A stretch of DNA of 64,000 bases from NCBI GenBank assembly GCA_016928435.1, contig JAFGKT010000034.1, positions 41,005 to 105,004 of the forward strand, in the 5' to 3' direction. This stretch comes from Sedimentisphaerales bacterium (GTDB taxonomy: Bacteria > Planctomycetota > Phycisphaerae > Sedimentisphaerales > SM23-30). Both the position numbers and the translations under genes were made by a program. The notes beneath the pieces were generated by a model. The model had not been told where the DNA came from. It worked only from the letters and a program-made list of their open reading frames with translations, and did not search any database. Position 1 is the stretch's first letter. Every line of letters begins with the position of its first letter. Of this stretch, positions 1 to 8,874 are shown piece by piece.

Positions 1-100
1 AAAAACGCTTTCGCACGCTGGGGCCCGGGCCTTGGTTTTGGGTTAGCTTATCGCTGTCGGTGTTAGCTGCGGTTTTGTCCGAGTTTGTGCAGCAGCACGG

Positions 101-433
101 TTGGAAACTCGGTTGGTGCAAATTGTATCTGGTGCTTACCGGGGCGGAACATCGTTGGTTGTCTTGGCGCGCGGCGCAAAACATGGAAAAAGCAGCTATA
201 GTGTCGGGATTACTGGCGCTGATAATCGCGGTTGCGATGCTCTGGAGAAAGTCCGCAAAGCATTGGGCGATAGCAGCTATAGCGGCAGCGACTTACGCAA
301 CATGGATATGTTGGACAGACACGCCTCTGATAAGCAATTAAATCCCTCAGTGCAAAAAACCAGCGCTAGTATCAGAAAAATAACTGACGTACCAACACCG
401 CTGCTTATATCCCCCTTTGTTTGCGTCTGCTAG
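101..433 (+). CDS. Unrecognised protein, start uncertain, possibly broken at the left edge
   Basis: I do not recognise this product. The frame ending at the TAG at 431-433 uses mostly codons that begin with a purine and end with a pyrimidine, as real genes do. A competing frame (3-341) reads as a membrane protein, but its hydrophobicity is what a +1 shifted reading of such codons produces, so I prefer this one. Only a TTG is available as start at 101. An in-frame TAG at 44-46 shows that the frame does not simply continue from outside the window, so a late start or a frameshift near 40-100 is possible. The hairpin at 428-468 begins at the stop codon, which fits a gene ending here. Low confidence. 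Confidence 0.3.
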   Translation: METRLVQIVSGAYRGGTSLVVLARGAKHGKSSYSVGITGADNRGCDALEKVRKALGDSSYSGSDLRNMDMLDRHASDKQLNPSVQKTSASIRKITDVPTPLLISPFVCVC

Positions 434-468
434 AGATGGAAAGAAATTTCTTCTCTGCATCTCTAGCA
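428..468. terminator. 11-bp perfect hairpin between convergent genes
   Basis: Positions 428-438 and 458-468 are exact reverse complements (11 bp), with a 19-base loop that itself holds the palindrome AGAAATTTCT. It lies between the plus-strand frame ending at 433 and the minus-strand RRM gene ending at 535. There is no U-run on either strand, so it is either a weak bidirectional terminator or only an RNA 3'-end stabiliser. Confidence 0.4.
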
Positions 469-534
469 TCGCAATTCATTTAACTAGGCATCATAGAAAA
501 ATCTATCAGCCTAGGCGGAAACAACGTGGTTTTT

Positions 535-819
535 TTACCAGCGCCGTCCTCGGCCGCCGCCACCGCCGCCGCCTTCACCTTTAGGGCGAGCTTCATTGAC
601 ATTCATGGCCCGGCCTTCCAGCTCGGTACCATTCAATGCTTCGATTGCCGCTTGGGCTTCATCATTGTTGGGCATGGCAACAAATGCAAAACCACGGGGA
701 CGACCGGTTTCGCGGTCGGTGGGAATGTAAACGTCTTCCACGCTACCATGTTGGGCGAAAGCTCCTTCGAGGGCTTCTTTGCTTACCGAATAACTCAAAT
801 TACCTACATAAATCTTCAT
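535..819 (-). CDS. RRM-domain RNA-binding protein, cold-shock type
   Basis: A 94-residue protein made of one RNA recognition motif followed by a glycine-arginine tail. The RNP2 strand IYVGNL is at residues 3-8 and RNP1 RGFAFVAM is near residues 42-49; the C-terminal 18 residues are a Gly-rich stretch ending GRGRRW. This is the architecture of the small bacterial Rbp proteins, single-stranded RNA binders that are often cold-induced in cyanobacteria. The ATG at 819 is preceded by GGTAGGAGT, a good ribosome binding site; the longer reading frame upstream is leader RNA. The leader carries a hairpin with a U-run (880-904) just downstream of a good promoter (920-948), suggesting control at the RNA level. 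Role in the cell (RNA chaperone, cold or stress adaptation) is inferred from the family. Confidence 0.9.
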   Translation of the reverse strand: MKIYVGNLSYSVSKEALEGAFAQHGSVEDVYIPTDRETGRPRGFAFVAMPNNDEAQAAIEALNGTELEGRAMNVNEARPKGEGGGGGGGRGRRW

Positions 820-879
820 GCCTTGCACACTCCTACCTGCAGTGAAACCTACGAAGGCTACGTGGGGTTCACCTGACCG

Positions 880-904
880 AAAAAAAATCGACAACAATAG
901 TCGA
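880..904 (-). promoter_or_regulatory. Leader hairpin followed by U8 in the RRM gene 5'UTR
   Basis: Read on the minus strand, TCGAC (904-900), a 7-base loop and GTCGA (892-888) form a 5-bp stem followed at once by eight U residues (887-880). It sits about 10-35 bases after the predicted transcription start and 60 bases before the ATG. This has the shape of a small intrinsic terminator and could attenuate transcription, or a short stem that responds to temperature. The stem is short, so function is uncertain. Confidence 0.4.
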
Positions 905-919
905 ATAAATCAATCTATA

Positions 920-948
920 CTTATAATCACTATTCGTGCGTAAAGCAA
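920..948 (-). promoter_or_regulatory. Sigma-70-type promoter for the RRM gene
   Basis: On the minus strand, TTGCTT (948-943) and TATAAG (925-920) are separated by exactly 17 bases. Transcription would start near 913 and give a leader of about 94 bases before the RRM start codon. Confidence 0.55.
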
Positions 949-1234
949 TAGCTGATATTATATTATTAGGACAAGGGGAAAAAACAGGAATAAATTTTTC
1001 TCGGAGAAGTGGTTTGGGTGGGGTTTAAGCCATGGCCCACCTGCCGTGGATGCTGATTAAGGCAGCCATAAGCGGCAAAGCTGGTATATATACGAGGTAA
1101 ATAGCTCTCTCACAAAGAACGGTGTCGAAAAAGGGGCGGGATCTCAACAAAATTTATGTGTGGCAGGCCCAGTTGTTATCTTCTTTTTCCTGCTGGATAT
1201 TTGCCCCGGGCGCCCGGCAAAAGCGTGGGATGAA
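949..1234. other. Intergenic, no gene seen
   Basis: Between the RRM promoter and the end of the PocR-AraC regulator gene. AT-rich near 950-975, then a G-rich stretch. I see no convincing reading frame, terminator or repeat. Confidence 0.5.
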
Positions 1235-2059
1235 TCACAATCGTGTTTCGGATTCTTTTACGTCGGCGCGGTGTCGGGTGGGGCAGGTGCCGTAGTGTTT
1301 TTTGAAGACTTTGGAGAAGTGAAAGGCGTCATAATATCCCAGTTTGTGAGCGACTTGTTTGACTTGTTCACCGCTGCGGAGCAGATCCAAGGCGATTTGC
1401 ATCCGTTTGGACGTCATGTATTCGGGCAGGCTTTGGCCAAACTCTTTTTTGAAATGGCGTGATAGAAAAGAAGGGGAGCGATTAATCAGTTGAGCCAAGT
1501 GCGCGATGGTAATTCGCTGGTTAATGTGAGCGTCGATGTAAAGGCGCAGTTTTTCGCTCCAGCCGAGGTTGCGAAAAGTTACCAAGCGTTCACGAACGAT
1601 GACAGAGGTTATGATTTTAAGCAATTGACCGATTTCGTGCATTTCGCTTCTGATTGCCTCGGGCAGTTTGTCATAGAGTTTGGCTAATTGCGGATCGTTT
1701 GAATGGGGATTGGGGCAGTTTCTGTCGCGAACTTGTCCAAAGATAATCGCTCCGAGAAAATTGCTCTGGTCGTCATAAATAGGGACAATGCCTTCCAGTA
1801 GCCCGGCATGACAAGAATAGATTTGGATTTGGCTGGTTTCTTGAGCTTTGAGGAAGTGTTGGTGATCGCATTTTTTGCACGCGGCAAAGAATTGCCGATC
1901 TTGACGAAGGGCGGCGCAATAATCAGCGTGTTTGCGTGAATCGAGAAAGGGCAATTCCGCGAAGTTGATATCATAGAAGCTGATGCTGATTTTCAACACG
2001 CTATGGAGCACAGCCAGCAATGGCTGCAATTCTTCTGTACGAATGACATACTGAAGCAT
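1235..2059 (-). CDS. AraC-family regulator with N-terminal PocR sensory domain
   Basis: A 274-residue transcription regulator. Residues about 10-150 match the PocR ligand-binding domain: the cysteines in CKKCDH and YSCHAGL, then GIVPIYDD and GAIIFGQVRD, occur in the expected order. The C-terminal 100 residues are a double helix-turn-helix AraC domain (AHLAQLINRSPSFLSRHFKK, then VAHKLGYYDAFHFSKVFKKH). I place the start at the ATG at 2059; the frame is open further upstream, but that part overlaps the kinase gene in another frame and is not conserved-looking. The gene follows the isomerase and kinase genes on the same strand with a 70-base gap, so it probably controls that sugar cluster in response to a small metabolite (inference). 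The ribosome binding site is weak. Confidence 0.88.
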   Translation of the reverse strand: MLQYVIRTEELQPLLAVLHSVLKISISFYDINFAELPFLDSRKHADYCAALRQDRQFFAACKKCDHQHFLKAQETSQIQIYSCHAGLLEGIVPIYDDQSNFLGAIIFGQVRDRNCPNPHSNDPQLAKLYDKLPEAIRSEMHEIGQLLKIITSVIVRERLVTFRNLGWSEKLRLYIDAHINQRITIAHLAQLINRSPSFLSRHFKKEFGQSLPEYMTSKRMQIALDLLRSGEQVKQVAHKLGYYDAFHFSKVFKKHYGTCPTRHRADVKESETRL

Positions 2060-2129
2060 AATAGGCCATGATACCGACAGAGAGAGTATCAAGCAAGCCT
2101 CTGCTGGGACAATGCTGATAGAGATGATT

Positions 2130-3623
2130 CTAAAGCTCTTGGTAATCGCGTACAGCGGCGACGGCTTTGCGGTAGGTTCCGAGGCGTTCCTGGTAGAGTT
2201 GATGGCGTTCGGGTTGGGGTTCAAAACGACGTTGAGCAACGGCGAAGCGTTCGATGGTTGAGCGGTTAGATTCCAGTTGTCCCGAACCAATCCCCGCCAA
2301 TAGTGCCGCTCCCAGGGCGGAGCATTCGGTGATTTCGTTACGGACAAATGGTATGCCGAAAATGTCGGCTTTGATTTGGAGCCAAGCGTCTGATTTGGCG
2401 CCGCCGCCGGTGGCCACGAATTCACGCGGTCGGATAGGATAATTGTTGGACGCCAAGACGTCGGCAAAGTAATAGGTTGCTGACTCCATGACGGCGCGGA
2501 ATATTTCGCCTCGGGTGGTCGAGGTCCGCAAGCCTAGGATGGTGCCTGTGGTGTTGGTAAGATAATCAGGCGGGCCGGTCGGCTCGAAGTAAGGAGTGAC
2601 GAAAATATCTGTAGGCTCATCGGGCATTTCCTCGGCGAGCCGTTCATAGGCGTCATCGTCATTTTTAGAATTCGCTGTTGCAACGAATGTGTCGCGGAAC
2701 CATTTAACGATGGCCCCGCCTTGGTTGTAGAGAAAGCTTAAGTACTGGTTTGAAAAAAGATGTGGTTCGATGCAGAGCCCCGCTTTGAGCATTGTTTTGA
2801 GTTCGGGCACAGCCGTGAAGGTGGGAGTAATGCAGATGAATGTGCCGATTCCGTAAACAGTTTGCCGATCGTCAAGAATCCCGGCACCGAGAACATTACA
2901 CGCTTGATCGTGTGCGCCTACGACAATCGCGACCTCAGCGGGCAGATTCAATCGCTCAGCGAGTTTTTTATCGACAGTTCCAATTACGCTGCCGCACGGG
3001 CAAATTGGCGCCAGCTTCGACCGCACCGACTCTAATTGCGACAACGAAATCAGTTTGTCGGACCATTGATTTGCGCGCAGGTCAAACAGTAGTGATCGAC
3101 ACGCCAACGAAGGACTGGCTACGGGTTGACCACCTAATAGAAAGGCCGTCAAATCAGCCCAACTAAGGAAATAATCAGCTTGCTGGTAAATGTCGCTTTG
3201 GTGGTCGCAGATCCAGCGGAGCTTAGGCATGGTGTAGTTGACGCCGATGATGTTGGGATTGATCTGGAAGAACTGCTCTTGGGATATTTTGGATTGCAGT
3301 TGGGTTGCGTATTCGCTGCCGCGATTGTCGCTGCAATGGATGCTGGTACCGAGAATCTCACGATTTTTCGTTACCGGCACTACGCTTTCCCCGATGGAGC
3401 TGATACTCAGCGCGGTTATGGGGTCTTGAGCGGATTCCAAAGCGACCTGGGCGATAACTTCTTGGGCGGCTTGCCAAACAGTCTTACTATCCAGCTCAGC
3501 CCAACCGGGTTGAGGATGGAGCATGTTGTATTCACGATAGGCTTGAGCGAGGCATCGGCCGGATAAAGAAAATGCCACTGCCTTGCAACCGGTAGAGCCA
3601 ATGTCGATGCCTAGTAAACTCAT
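2130..3623 (-). CDS. FGGY-family carbohydrate kinase
   Basis: A 497-residue, full-length kinase of the FGGY family (xylulokinase, fuculokinase, glycerol kinase group), which phosphorylates an open-chain sugar or polyol with ATP. Seen: the N-terminal phosphate loop LLGIDIGSTGCKAV, the central GAHDQACNVLGAG motif with the likely catalytic Asp, and the C-terminal nucleotide-binding segment VATGGGAKSDAWLQI. It overlaps the isomerase gene by four bases (ATGA), so the two are translationally coupled and most likely act in sequence: isomerase makes a ketose, kinase phosphorylates it. The substrate cannot be told from sequence alone; L-fuculose, L-rhamnulose, xylulose or a related sugar are all possible. 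Confidence 0.92.
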   Translation of the reverse strand: MSLLGIDIGSTGCKAVAFSLSGRCLAQAYREYNMLHPQPGWAELDSKTVWQAAQEVIAQVALESAQDPITALSISSIGESVVPVTKNREILGTSIHCSDNRGSEYATQLQSKISQEQFFQINPNIIGVNYTMPKLRWICDHQSDIYQQADYFLSWADLTAFLLGGQPVASPSLACRSLLFDLRANQWSDKLISLSQLESVRSKLAPICPCGSVIGTVDKKLAERLNLPAEVAIVVGAHDQACNVLGAGILDDRQTVYGIGTFICITPTFTAVPELKTMLKAGLCIEPHLFSNQYLSFLYNQGGAIVKWFRDTFVATANSKNDDDAYERLAEEMPDEPTDIFVTPYFEPTGPPDYLTNTTGTILGLRTSTTRGEIFRAVMESATYYFADVLASNNYPIRPREFVATGGGAKSDAWLQIKADIFGIPFVRNEITECSALGAALLAGIGSGQLESNRSTIERFAVAQRRFEPQPERHQLYQERLGTYRKAVAAVRDYQEL

Positions 3624-5029
3624 ACTGAAGTAACCTCGAAACCTAAATATCTTTCAAATGCTTCGCGCATCGGAGCAGCGAATTTTCCTGATGCCAAGCT
3701 TACGTGATGCCGATGACCGGTTTGAGCGATGGTGTCTAGAACATCAGGCAGGTTCTCGATCTCAGCGACACCGGCACAACCAAAGAAATCATCGGGGATC
3801 GGATCGTTGGTGATGCGTCCTTGGCCCAGATATGTTTTTATCTTCCCAGCCTCGGTGAGCAATCCGCCAAAGGTCATATCCATTGGTTTTATTCTACCAT
3901 TAAGACATCCGTAAGAACAGCCTTCACCTATGGCGCAAGCCAAGATTGAATGATCGACAACTTCGTATTTACCTTGGAGCATGGAAGGCGGAACATTGCC
4001 GCAATGGAAAATGATGCATTTATTGGCATCATCGCCGTAGTTGTTGTTCCAATCGAGGATGGTCGCTGGGCCGTCGCCCGCGGCTTGCAGAGCAGCCATG
4101 ATCACAGCGTTACCCAGATCAACTTCACACGCAACGGGAATACCTTGATCGCTCAGCAAACCGTTGAGAACGCAAGGCGATATGCCCAATTGTTCTTGCA
4201 GTTCGATCCAGCAGCGAATGGCGAGAACATCGAGTTGGTCTTCTTGGACGATCTGTTCCATCACCGCGGCAAACTTGGCAAGGTTCCCGACTGCTTCAGC
4301 GGGCACCTTGTTCCACAGCCACGTTTTACGCAGCAGCTCTTCTTTTGCCTTAGCAAGTTTGTCCGAGGCCGACATATCACGGGTGCGCTGGATAAGGTGG
4401 GACATATCGAATGACTCAATAGTAATGCCATGTTGTTCGAGAGCGAGTTCATCGATGCGTACGGATTTGAAAGGACTCGTGCGCGCCCCAAGCGCGCCCA
4501 CCCGCAAGCCGGTTAGCGTATCAACCACACGACAAAGCCGATCAAAATAATCAACGTTGGCGACAAAGGTATCGCTCAAGGGATGAACGGTGTGAGGCTT
4601 CAATGTCGTAAATTTGATATTGGATTGACGCAGCACATCGGTCATGGCCAACTTACCGCAGAAGGCGTCCCGACGAAGGGCCGGCGCCATCTTGTCCAAA
4701 TCATCCGGATAGGCTTGGATAAAGATAGGCACATTGGCGTTTCTTAGAGCGGCAGTAGCGCCGTTTTCATCGCCAAAGTTGGGCAGCGAAAGAATAATAC
4801 CTTGATATTGCCCGTGGTGTTTACGAAGGAAGTTGTCAAACAGCTCACCCTCGGCGCGGGTTTCGATGGCGCCATGAGGCGTAGCATCGACGGGCATAAC
4901 GAGAGTTTTATGCCCCAGTTTTTTTAATGTATCTAGAACTTCGGTGCGGGCCTGCGTCTGTAGCGACGCGGGGAAAAAAGTCCGGTTGCCGAACAGCACA
5001 GCGAATGTGGATTTTTGATTTTTGCTCAT
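3620..5029 (-). CDS. L-fucose/L-arabinose isomerase-superfamily protein
   Basis: A 469-residue cytoplasmic protein of the fucose/arabinose isomerase fold, which interconverts aldoses and ketoses using a divalent metal. Seen: an N-terminal Rossmann-like segment (FAVLFGNRTFF), a central region DVLAIRCWIELQ and GIPVACEVDLGNAV with candidate metal-binding acidic residues, and a C-terminal FHCGN segment. It is shorter than classical FucI (about 590) and nearer AraA in size, as are many uncharacterised relatives in planctomycete sugar clusters. The ATG at 5029 has AAAGGG nine bases upstream. First gene of a pair coupled to the FGGY kinase. The exact sugar is unknown; a role in catabolism of a deoxy- or pentose sugar is inferred. 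Confidence 0.82.
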   Translation of the reverse strand: MSKNQKSTFAVLFGNRTFFPASLQTQARTEVLDTLKKLGHKTLVMPVDATPHGAIETRAEGELFDNFLRKHHGQYQGIILSLPNFGDENGATAALRNANVPIFIQAYPDDLDKMAPALRRDAFCGKLAMTDVLRQSNIKFTTLKPHTVHPLSDTFVANVDYFDRLCRVVDTLTGLRVGALGARTSPFKSVRIDELALEQHGITIESFDMSHLIQRTRDMSASDKLAKAKEELLRKTWLWNKVPAEAVGNLAKFAAVMEQIVQEDQLDVLAIRCWIELQEQLGISPCVLNGLLSDQGIPVACEVDLGNAVIMAALQAAGDGPATILDWNNNYGDDANKCIIFHCGNVPPSMLQGKYEVVDHSILACAIGEGCSYGCLNGRIKPMDMTFGGLLTEAGKIKTYLGQGRITNDPIPDDFFGCAGVAEIENLPDVLDTIAQTGHRHHVSLASGKFAAPMREAFERYLGFEVTSV

Positions 5030-5364
5030 GGCACAATCCCTTTCGGTATATGAGATGGTTTCCGGTTGGCAGATTGAATGATGGTCAAGGCATCGCCGGG
5101 GCGTTGGCGGATCATCATTGATGATACAACACCACTCTATGCTAAAAAACAGCCCGGTTTTTGTGAATGGAAGAGCAGTTCAAAACATGTAAATTCATGC
5201 ATTTATGTGGGATTTGTGCGTGTTAATACCTGCCTGTCTGGGCGCGAGGGGGCTTATTTGGAAGTGGATGCGCAAATGTGTCCTGGCAGTCGAGATAGTT
5301 TAAGTGCTGTACTGCAATATATTTATGCGCAGGTGCGCCAGAGGTTGATGTCGATTTGTTCCGG
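5030..5364. other. Intergenic, upstream of the isomerase-kinase pair
   Basis: This stretch must carry the 3' end of the DUF5107 gene transcript and the promoter of the isomerase gene. A partly palindromic ACATG-N6-CATG lies at about 5186-5201 and could be a regulator site. No strong -35/-10 pair, clear terminator or gene was seen. Confidence 0.4.
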
Positions 5365-7404
5365 CTATTGATCTTTCGGCGTAGCTTGTGGGGCCACGTA
5401 GGCGTCTTTTTCTTTGGTGTACATGCGGAAGTCGATGTGAGCGGGGGGCGGAAACTCCCGGCGGACGCGGGCCTTGAGTTTGTCGTCGATGGCGACGCCT
5501 TCAGCCTTGGCAAGACGTTTTTCGTGCATCCCAAACCAAAGATCAGTAAGAGTGGTTTCGCCTTCGCGAATGGTTCCGTATTCTCTCTTGAGCAGCTCCG
5601 CGAGTTCGTCCAGATTATCATCACGCAGCGACTGTTGGGCGCGGGTCATGAGAATTCGTTCATGCTCCGCGATGTCATCCGAAAGAGATGCGAGAAACTC
5701 TCTGAGCTGCGGCCATGCTTCGAGCTTGTTCATTACCGGTATGATTTCCAAAGCCATCGCGGTAATATGCGGTCCCAGTTGCCAGCCTTGCATTTGAAGT
5801 TTGAGGGCTTCATTAAATTTCTCATCACGCAATGCCAAACAAGCAAGGTTGCGATACGCCCAGAGGTTAGGGGTGAGCGCAATCGATTTTTCCCAAGCGC
5901 CGCGGGCGTCATCCGGTTCGCCCGCTTCCAGGTACATAACGCCCAGATGCAGCCACGAAAGCCAATGGTTGCCCTTGGCGGTTTTGACGCTGGCTTCGAG
6001 TAACAGCCGCCAATTGTCTTGGATCATATAATGGCCCGGTTCCTCATGAGGGTCTCTTATCGGCAGCGTTCCGGTTCGCAGCAATTCCACCCACGGCTGC
6101 TGGTCGGGGCCTAGTTCTGATTCAACAAAGGGCAGTTCTTCAGGTATGCCGCTGATTTGCTTCTGGCGTGTGGCACGGTAGTTTTCCAAAGCACCCCAAG
6201 CAAGGCCTTGGTACAGCAGTTCCTGCGGTTTGGCGGTGGTGATGCGGGCGAACTGAGCGTCATAATCTTCAAGTTGTTCAGCAGGCAATCGTTTGTCGAG
6301 AATCGCGCCCACTTCATGCCAAGCGGTTTCCCAGTCACCGTGAACTTTCTTCGGGTTCGCTTGCACATGCCCAAACGCTTCGGTCCAGGTCCACTGTTGG
6401 CCCGCGGGCATTGGAACTGAATGCAACTGGGTTCGTGCCAACCCGGCTTGGACCTCAAAGAATCGTTGTCCGGGTCCGTTAAGGTATTCTTGCCAACGAT
6501 CGCCGCCGGGGCCGCTGCCCCAAGAGAACAGTTTGCGGCCGATCAGACGATCAGTAGAGGTATGTAATAAACCAGTACCGTCTTGATCGACCACGGCCAG
6601 CCATTTACGACGCTCTTTCGGAATCCGGGAGAAGACATCGTAAGCATGAGACACATTGACCGGGTAGCTGCGATCCACGCCGTCAATGACCGGCAGGTTC
6701 GCGAGCTTGATCATATTGTAGCCGGTTTCCGCGGGTATAACCACTCGACGGCCGGGCAGTTCTTCAACCCCCATATTGGTCCACCAATACATCGGCAGCG
6801 TATAATCGTGTGGATTGATTATCCGAATTCGGGCAAAGAGAAACTCGGAATCATCCGGCAGGTGCAGATCAATTTGAAAAGGGAAACACTTGACACGATC
6901 CCATGCGTACAGTCTCAGTGCCGGTTCTCCGTTAATTCCCATAATGCGGGCCGTATGAAGCGGCTCCATGGTGAGATAGTGATGGCCTAAATGAGCGGTG
7001 TTCCATTCGATACCGCCGTGAACCCAAGCGTCACGAAGGGCAATATTCGCCGGCTGAAAAATACTGTTCTTGGCAATCAGTTGTTTGCCCGAGGCTCGGT
7101 GCATAATTTCAGTGACCAAGCCCCCAACCTGAGGCAGCACGGTGACTTTAAGATGTGCGTTCTCAAGAACAACCGAGTACAGCTCTTTGGGTTTACGCTT
7201 ACGATTGTAGTTGTCCTGCATCCGATAGGGCAGTACGCGAAAACCGATTTGCCAACCCATGCCCGGCTGATCTTCCTCGGGAATCTTATTTGCCTCAAAA
7301 TCTATTTCTTTGTCGAGCTTTGGTTCTCGAAACTTGGGCAAAGGGTTTTCCGGCCCCAGATCAACGCCGGGAACGACATACGCTTCTACTCTCAGTTCAG
7401 TCAC
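5365..7404 (-). CDS. DUF5107 domain protein with C-terminal TPR repeats
   Basis: A 679-residue protein. Residues about 50-350 match DUF5107, a galactose-mutarotase-like beta-sandwich (segments VVLENAHLKVTVLPQVGGLVTEI, shortened here, then GGIEWNTAHLGHH and WWTNMGVEELPG). Residues about 430-620 hold helical TPR-like repeats (HLGVMYLEAGEPDDARGAWE, NLACLALRDEKFNEALKL). Proteins of this layout are common in carbohydrate-use clusters of Bacteroidetes and planctomycetes, but their reaction is not established; binding or epimerising a sugar is a reasonable guess. No signal peptide, so cytoplasmic. The GTG start at 7404 is preceded by AGGAGC with ideal spacing. It lies upstream of the isomerase-kinase pair on the same strand, which suggests a shared pathway. 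Confidence 0.85.
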   Translation of the reverse strand: MTELRVEAYVVPGVDLGPENPLPKFREPKLDKEIDFEANKIPEEDQPGMGWQIGFRVLPYRMQDNYNRKRKPKELYSVVLENAHLKVTVLPQVGGLVTEIMHRASGKQLIAKNSIFQPANIALRDAWVHGGIEWNTAHLGHHYLTMEPLHTARIMGINGEPALRLYAWDRVKCFPFQIDLHLPDDSEFLFARIRIINPHDYTLPMYWWTNMGVEELPGRRVVIPAETGYNMIKLANLPVIDGVDRSYPVNVSHAYDVFSRIPKERRKWLAVVDQDGTGLLHTSTDRLIGRKLFSWGSGPGGDRWQEYLNGPGQRFFEVQAGLARTQLHSVPMPAGQQWTWTEAFGHVQANPKKVHGDWETAWHEVGAILDKRLPAEQLEDYDAQFARITTAKPQELLYQGLAWGALENYRATRQKQISGIPEELPFVESELGPDQQPWVELLRTGTLPIRDPHEEPGHYMIQDNWRLLLEASVKTAKGNHWLSWLHLGVMYLEAGEPDDARGAWEKSIALTPNLWAYRNLACLALRDEKFNEALKLQMQGWQLGPHITAMALEIIPVMNKLEAWPQLREFLASLSDDIAEHERILMTRAQQSLRDDNLDELAELLKREYGTIREGETTLTDLWFGMHEKRLAKAEGVAIDDKLKARVRREFPPPAHIDFRMYTKEKDAYVAPQATPKDQ

Positions 7405-7533
7405 CGTTAAGCTCCTATATCAAGCGGCGGCGTGTTTTTTATTTGGGGTTGATACTACGACGCCGAATAATCTTTTGCAACAAATAATGACAATGTTGGC
7501 AAAAAAGCATTTGTTTTCTTGACTGCCGAGCGC

Positions 7534-7561
7534 AAAAAAAACCCTCCTAAAAAGGAGGGTT
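7534..7561 (-). terminator. Rho-independent terminator of the PEP-CTERM gene
   Basis: A 9-bp stem (7540-7548 with 7553-7561, core ACCCTCCT/AGGAGGGT) closes a 4-base loop and is followed on the minus strand by a run of U residues from the A-run at 7534-7541. It lies 58 bases downstream of the PEP-CTERM stop codon. Confidence 0.9.
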
Positions 7562-7618
7562 GGGAAAACACTTCTACCAGCTTTGGTCTAGCTGGGTATT
7601 TTTACTGTGGCCTTAACT

Positions 7619-8140
7619 TCAGGCAGACTTTCTGCGAAGCAGAGCCATCGCACCCAGGCCCAGCAGACCCATGGTCATGGGTTCCGGAACCGGCGTGGGG
7701 TACATGCACAGACCGAAGTACGAATTCTTATCAATGGTGTTATCGGTATAAATGGTGAACGTAGCGGTTTCGGTCGGCTGCACCGGGTCGTTGTAGAAAT
7801 AGAGATCCATAGTTGCCCCAACTACAACATTGTCGATCACCGGGGCACTATCCAAAGTTTGACTGCTACTGAAATCGGTCATGCCAAAGCTCACATTCTC
7901 AATGCCGACACCAACGATCTGGAAGTGGAAATCGCCCCACGGCTCAGTGCCTGTATTTGTGACGCTGATATAGGCAAGGCCCTTCCAAGGATCGGCATCG
8001 TTATGGCCTGCTGTCTGAGAAGCTCCTTCCCCTACGGCACTGAAATCGAAAACGATCAGCTCCGTATCATCAGCCTGGGCAGCCAGAGTTAAGCACCCCA
8101 CCAATATTCCCGCCGTCAGAATCGCTAGAACTGTTTTCAT
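7619..8140 (-). CDS. PEP-CTERM sorting-domain protein
   Basis: A 173-residue exported protein. Residues 1-23 are a signal peptide (MKTVLAILTAGILVGCLTLA, cleavage after AQA). The middle is a beta-rich domain without recognised family. The C-terminus is a PEP-CTERM tail: PVPEP at about 150-154, a hydrophobic helix MGLLGLGAMALL, then RRKSA. PEP-CTERM proteins are processed by an exosortase at the cell envelope; no exosortase gene lies in this window. The ribosome binding site GAGGTGA precedes the ATG. A strong promoter (8221-8249) and a strong terminator (7534-7561) make this a single-gene transcript, probably well expressed. Confidence 0.9.
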   Translation of the reverse strand: MKTVLAILTAGILVGCLTLAAQADDTELIVFDFSAVGEGASQTAGHNDADPWKGLAYISVTNTGTEPWGDFHFQIVGVGIENVSFGMTDFSSSQTLDSAPVIDNVVVGATMDLYFYNDPVQPTETATFTIYTDNTIDKNSYFGLCMYPTPVPEPMTMGLLGLGAMALLRRKSA

Positions 8141-8220
8141 CTTCTCACCTCTTTTTTCATTTCCGAAAAGTCAAAACACGAAAAACCAAGTTAACACACT
8201 GCCGCACACTAGTTGTTCCT

Positions 8221-8249
8221 ATAATAGAGAATCTTTGTTGTAAATGCAA
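8221..8249 (-). promoter_or_regulatory. Sigma-70-type promoter of the PEP-CTERM gene
   Basis: On the minus strand TTGCAT (8249-8244) and TATTAT (8226-8221) are 17 bases apart. The start would lie near 8214, giving a leader of about 75 bases. Confidence 0.7.
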
Positions 8250-8874
8250 GGGCTTTTTTAGGCCAAATCCCATAAAGCCAACACCTATGGGCAATAATAT
8301 CTGGGGCTTACCAATGGTTGTTGCGTGTTATGTGGGGGTTGTTGTATATCTCGTTTTCAATCTATGTGAGTAGTCCTATTTAGTATATACCATGATTACA
8401 CTATGATATATCTCTAGTATTACACGGAGATTGTTTAGTTCTTTTGTCTGGGAAAAAAACGGAGTCATAACAGTTTTTTTAAGGTGGATTTTACGGCCGA
8501 GAATTCCGCTGGGCAACGAGGAAAACACGCCGCTATTGTGTTGCCAGTCGGCCTATGAGCAAATAGTCTGGAGTCACGTCATTCTATTTCAGTTCCTTGT
8601 CAGATACAGAATTCCTATCACGTATTGGGCTTTAGGTGTATAGAATTATATTCAACAGTGTTTTCCAATATCTGGTCAAGGTAGGATATTGGTATTGTAT
8701 TCTGGGTGGGGGGCGGATAATATGGAACGAATGTAAGAAAGCTCACGGGGTCCGCCGAGAAGCATTTTGCCGGCGGTGTGACGCAAGTCTTCTTTATGGG
8801 CACTGTTCTGTGATGTGTGGTTGCGGTTTAACGCAGGGCAGTGTAATGGGCCACGGTTAAGGAAGGACTGACTG
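8250..8874. other. Long AT-rich intergenic region before the histidine kinase
   Basis: Together with the promoter at 8221-8249 this separates two divergent genes. It should contain the kinase promoter; TTGGGC (8625-8630) and TATATT (8647-8652) with 16 bases between are a weak candidate. Short open frames here show no coding character. No repeat or hairpin of note. Confidence 0.4.

Noticed and set aside
3..341. Left-edge frame reading as a three-helix membrane protein
   Set aside because: Its hydrophobicity is the expected by-product of reading purine-N-pyrimidine codons one base out of frame; the frame ending at 433 has the coding pattern and ends at a hairpin.
1235..2467. 410-residue version of the PocR-AraC protein
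   Set aside because: The first 136 residues lie antisense-free but out of frame within the kinase gene and do not fit the PocR domain; the ATG at 2059 is the likely start.
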